A DNA stretch of 7,412 nucleotides from the NCBI GenBank assembly GCA_016880395.1, contig JAEHDN010000030.1, forward strand, positions 1 to 7,412. The letters run 5' to 3'. Position 1 is the stretch's first letter. Each line of letters starts with the position of its first letter. Shown in pieces: positions 5,919 through 7,412 of this stretch. Source of the DNA: Candidatus Eiseniibacteriota bacterium. GTDB taxonomy: Bacteria; Eisenbacteria; RBG-16-71-46; SZUA-252. The notes beneath the pieces were generated by a model. That model searched no databases and was not told the origin of the DNA. It saw only the letters and a program-made list of their open reading frames with translations. A program made the position numbers and the translations under genes.

Positions 5919-7021
5919 TCCGCGTGCGCATCCGCGTCGCGCCGGCCGAGTACGAGGTGCGGGTCGCCCCCGGGCTTCTCGCGCGCGCGGGCTCGCTGGT
6001 CCGGAGCGTGCATCGAGGAGCCGTCGCCGCGGTCGTCACCGACCGCACGGTGGACCGCCTCTATGGGGCGAAGGTCGTCCGCTCCCTCGAGGCGGCCGGC
6101 TTCGAGGTGAGCCGCTCGGTGCTGCCGGCCGGGGAGCGTGCGAAGTCGCTCCATCGCGTCGAGACCCTCTGGACGCGGTGGGCGCGCATGGGACTGGGAC
6201 GCGACGCCATCGTGGTGGCCCTCGGGGGCGGAGTGGTTTCCGACGTCGCCGGATTCGCGGCCGCATCCTACGCGCGCGGCATCTCCTGGGTGGCCTTTCC
6301 CACGACCGTCATCGGTCAGGCGGACGCGGCGATCGGCGGGAAGGTGGGGGTGAACCTCGCGTCGGGCAAGAATCTCATCGGCGCCTTCCATCATCCCCTC
6401 GCCGTCTTCGCGGACATCGACACGCTGCGCACGCTCACGCCACGCGCGTACCGCGCCGGGCTCGCCGAGATCGCGAAGATCGGGATGATCGCGCGGCCGC
6501 ATCTCCTCCCGCGGCTCGAGGGGCTCGCGCGCGCGGGGACGCGCGTCCCGCGGCCCTCGCTCGTCGCTCCACTCATCCGCGCCGCCGCATCGGCGAAGGC
6601 GGCGACCGTGGAGGCGGACGAGCGCGATCAGGGAGCCAGGCTCGCACTCAACTTCGGCCACACGGTGGGCCACGCGCTCGAGGCGGCGTCGGGGTATCGG
6701 AGCCACCTCCACGGTGAAGCGGTTTCGATTGGCATGGCGGCGGCGCTGCGGCTCAGCGTGCTCGAAGTCGGGCTCGATCCGGTGGACGCGATGGAGGCCG
6801 AGACGCTCCTCGCGAGGCTCGGACTGCCCACTCGCTTCCGGCGGGAGCCGGGCGAGGCATTCTGGAAAGCGCTCGCGCGAGACAAGAAGCGTGGACGATC
6901 CGGCGTGCGGATGGTATTGTGCCCCGCGATCGGCGAATCAAAACTCTTTACACTGCCAGCGCTTACCACCCTTCGACGGGTCGTGCGAAGTCTGGTCCGT
7001 CATACGGGAGGGAACCCATGA
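5915..7021 (+). CDS. aroB: 3-dehydroquinate synthase
   Basis: This enzyme converts DAHP to 3-dehydroquinate, the second step of the shikimate pathway to aromatic amino acids, in the cytoplasm using NAD and a divalent metal. The 368-residue length is typical. Visible motifs are the NAD-binding G-G-G-V-V-S-D (104-110), F-P-T-T-V-I-G-Q-A-D (128-137), G-G-K-V-G-V-N (141-147), G-K-N-L-I-G-A-F (151-158), G-L-A-E (182-185), N-F-G-H-T-V-G-H-A-L-E (246-256), H-G-E-A-V (266-270) and D-K-K near the end. The metal ligands would be E185, H249 and H266, all present, so the enzyme looks active. The frame is open upstream, but that part lies under the DUF4837-like gene. GTG 5915 gives the GTGA overlap with its stop and starts just before the family's N-terminal domain. 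The end overlaps the next gene (ATGA), so the three genes are probably one operon. Confidence 0.96.
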   Translation: MIRVRIRVAPAEYEVRVAPGLLARAGSLVRSVHRGAVAAVVTDRTVDRLYGAKVVRSLEAAGFEVSRSVLPAGERAKSLHRVETLWTRWARMGLGRDAIVVALGGGVVSDVAGFAAASYARGISWVAFPTTVIGQADAAIGGKVGVNLASGKNLIGAFHHPLAVFADIDTLRTLTPRAYRAGLAEIAKIGMIARPHLLPRLEGLARAGTRVPRPSLVAPLIRAAASAKAATVEADERDQGARLALNFGHTVGHALEAASGYRSHLHGEAVSIGMAAALRLSVLEVGLDPVDAMEAETLLARLGLPTRFRREPGEAFWKALARDKKRGRSGVRMVLCPAIGESKLFTLPALTTLRRVVRSLVRHTGGNP

Positions 7022-7412
7022 GGGTCGACGCGCGCCAGGAGACGGCGCTGCCGGTCGAGGAGATCATCGCCCGCGACCCGGCCTCCGCGCTCTACCTGCC
7101 ACATGCCGAGCGCCTCGTCGAGGACGGCCGCCTCGAGGAAGCCATCGCGCTCTGCGAGGACCGCCGCCACCGTCCGGGACGGGGTGTCGGCGACCACATC
7201 GTTCTCGGCCGCGCCTACCTGGCCGACGGGCAGCTCGGCCTCGCCCGTGCCGAGTTCCAGTCGGCGCTCGAGCTCGATCGCGAGAACGTCGTCGCCCTGA
7301 AGGCGCTCGGCGGGATTCTCGCGCACGAGGGGCATCACGTCGAGGCCGGTAGCTACTACCAGGCCGTCTGTCGCGTCGATCCGGGAGATCTCGAGTCGCA
7401 GACGGCGCTCCA
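7018..7412 (+). CDS. TPR-repeat protein, N-terminal part (3' end outside window)
   Basis: The ATG at 7018 overlaps the aroB stop (ATGA) and is preceded by a strong Shine-Dalgarno, GGGAGG at 7006-7011, six bases away. The frame stays open for 131 codons to the right edge. No signal peptide is seen, so the protein is probably cytoplasmic. TPR-like units are visible: about residues 25-47 (Y-L-P-H-A-E-R-L-V-E-D-G-R-L-E-E-A-I-A-L), 58-91 (I-V-L-G-R-A-Y-L-A-D-G-Q-L-G-L-A-R, ending A-L-E-L-D), and 92-125 (A-L-K-A-L-G-G-I-L-A-H-E-G, ending V-D-P-G). TPRs mediate protein binding; no partner can be named. It is unrelated in detail to the exported TPR protein at 532-2199. Confidence 0.88.
   Translation, partial: MRVDARQETALPVEEIIARDPASALYLPHAERLVEDGRLEEAIALCEDRRHRPGRGVGDHIVLGRAYLADGQLGLARAEFQSALELDRENVVALKALGGILAHEGHHVEAGSYYQAVCRVDPGDLESQTAL

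Overview
The window is about 70% G+C and densely packed, with seven genes all on the + strand, two of them cut by the window edges. DUF4837-like genes are mainly known from Bacteroidota and their relatives. A DUF4837-like lipoprotein in such high-G+C DNA, with exported TPR proteins and an ECF sigma/anti-sigma pair, suggests a high-G+C member of the FCB group (Eisenbacteria-, Krumholzibacteriota- or Gemmatimonadota-like). This assignment is an inference from gene content and is only moderately likely. No mobile element, tRNA, rRNA or CRISPR array was seen.

Layout: (1) 1-443 is the C-terminal tail of a protein that starts upstream; it is a very Arg/Glu/Pro-rich, repeat-built disordered segment. 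(2) 426-531 is a compact control region: a near-consensus sigma-70 promoter with a perfect TATAAT, then a strong hairpin plus T-tract, nested in a longer inverted repeat that could hide the next gene's ribosome binding site. (3) 532-2199 encodes an exported TPR-repeat protein. (4) 2246-4795 is an envelope-signalling cassette: an ECF sigma factor, a zinc-binding membrane anti-sigma factor, and an exported HtrA-like protein with a PDZ domain whose catalytic triad is substituted at all three positions. The genes overlap at both junctions. (5) 4881-7412 is a second run of overlapping genes: a DUF4837-like lipoprotein, 3-dehydroquinate synthase (aroB, shikimate pathway), and the start of a TPR protein. 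These are joined by GTGA and ATGA stop/start overlaps.

How the genes may work together: the sigma factor is presumably held at the inner membrane by the anti-sigma factor's N-terminal zinc domain. The anti-sigma factor also has a long extracytoplasmic tail ending in Y-I-T-F. The next gene encodes a probable pseudoprotease with a PDZ domain, a fold that often binds hydrophobic C-termini. The layout recalls the RpoE-RseA-DegS envelope-stress pathway, but the HtrA component could act as a sensor or scaffold instead of cutting. This is the most interesting system in the window. The structured leader before the first TPR gene is the second.
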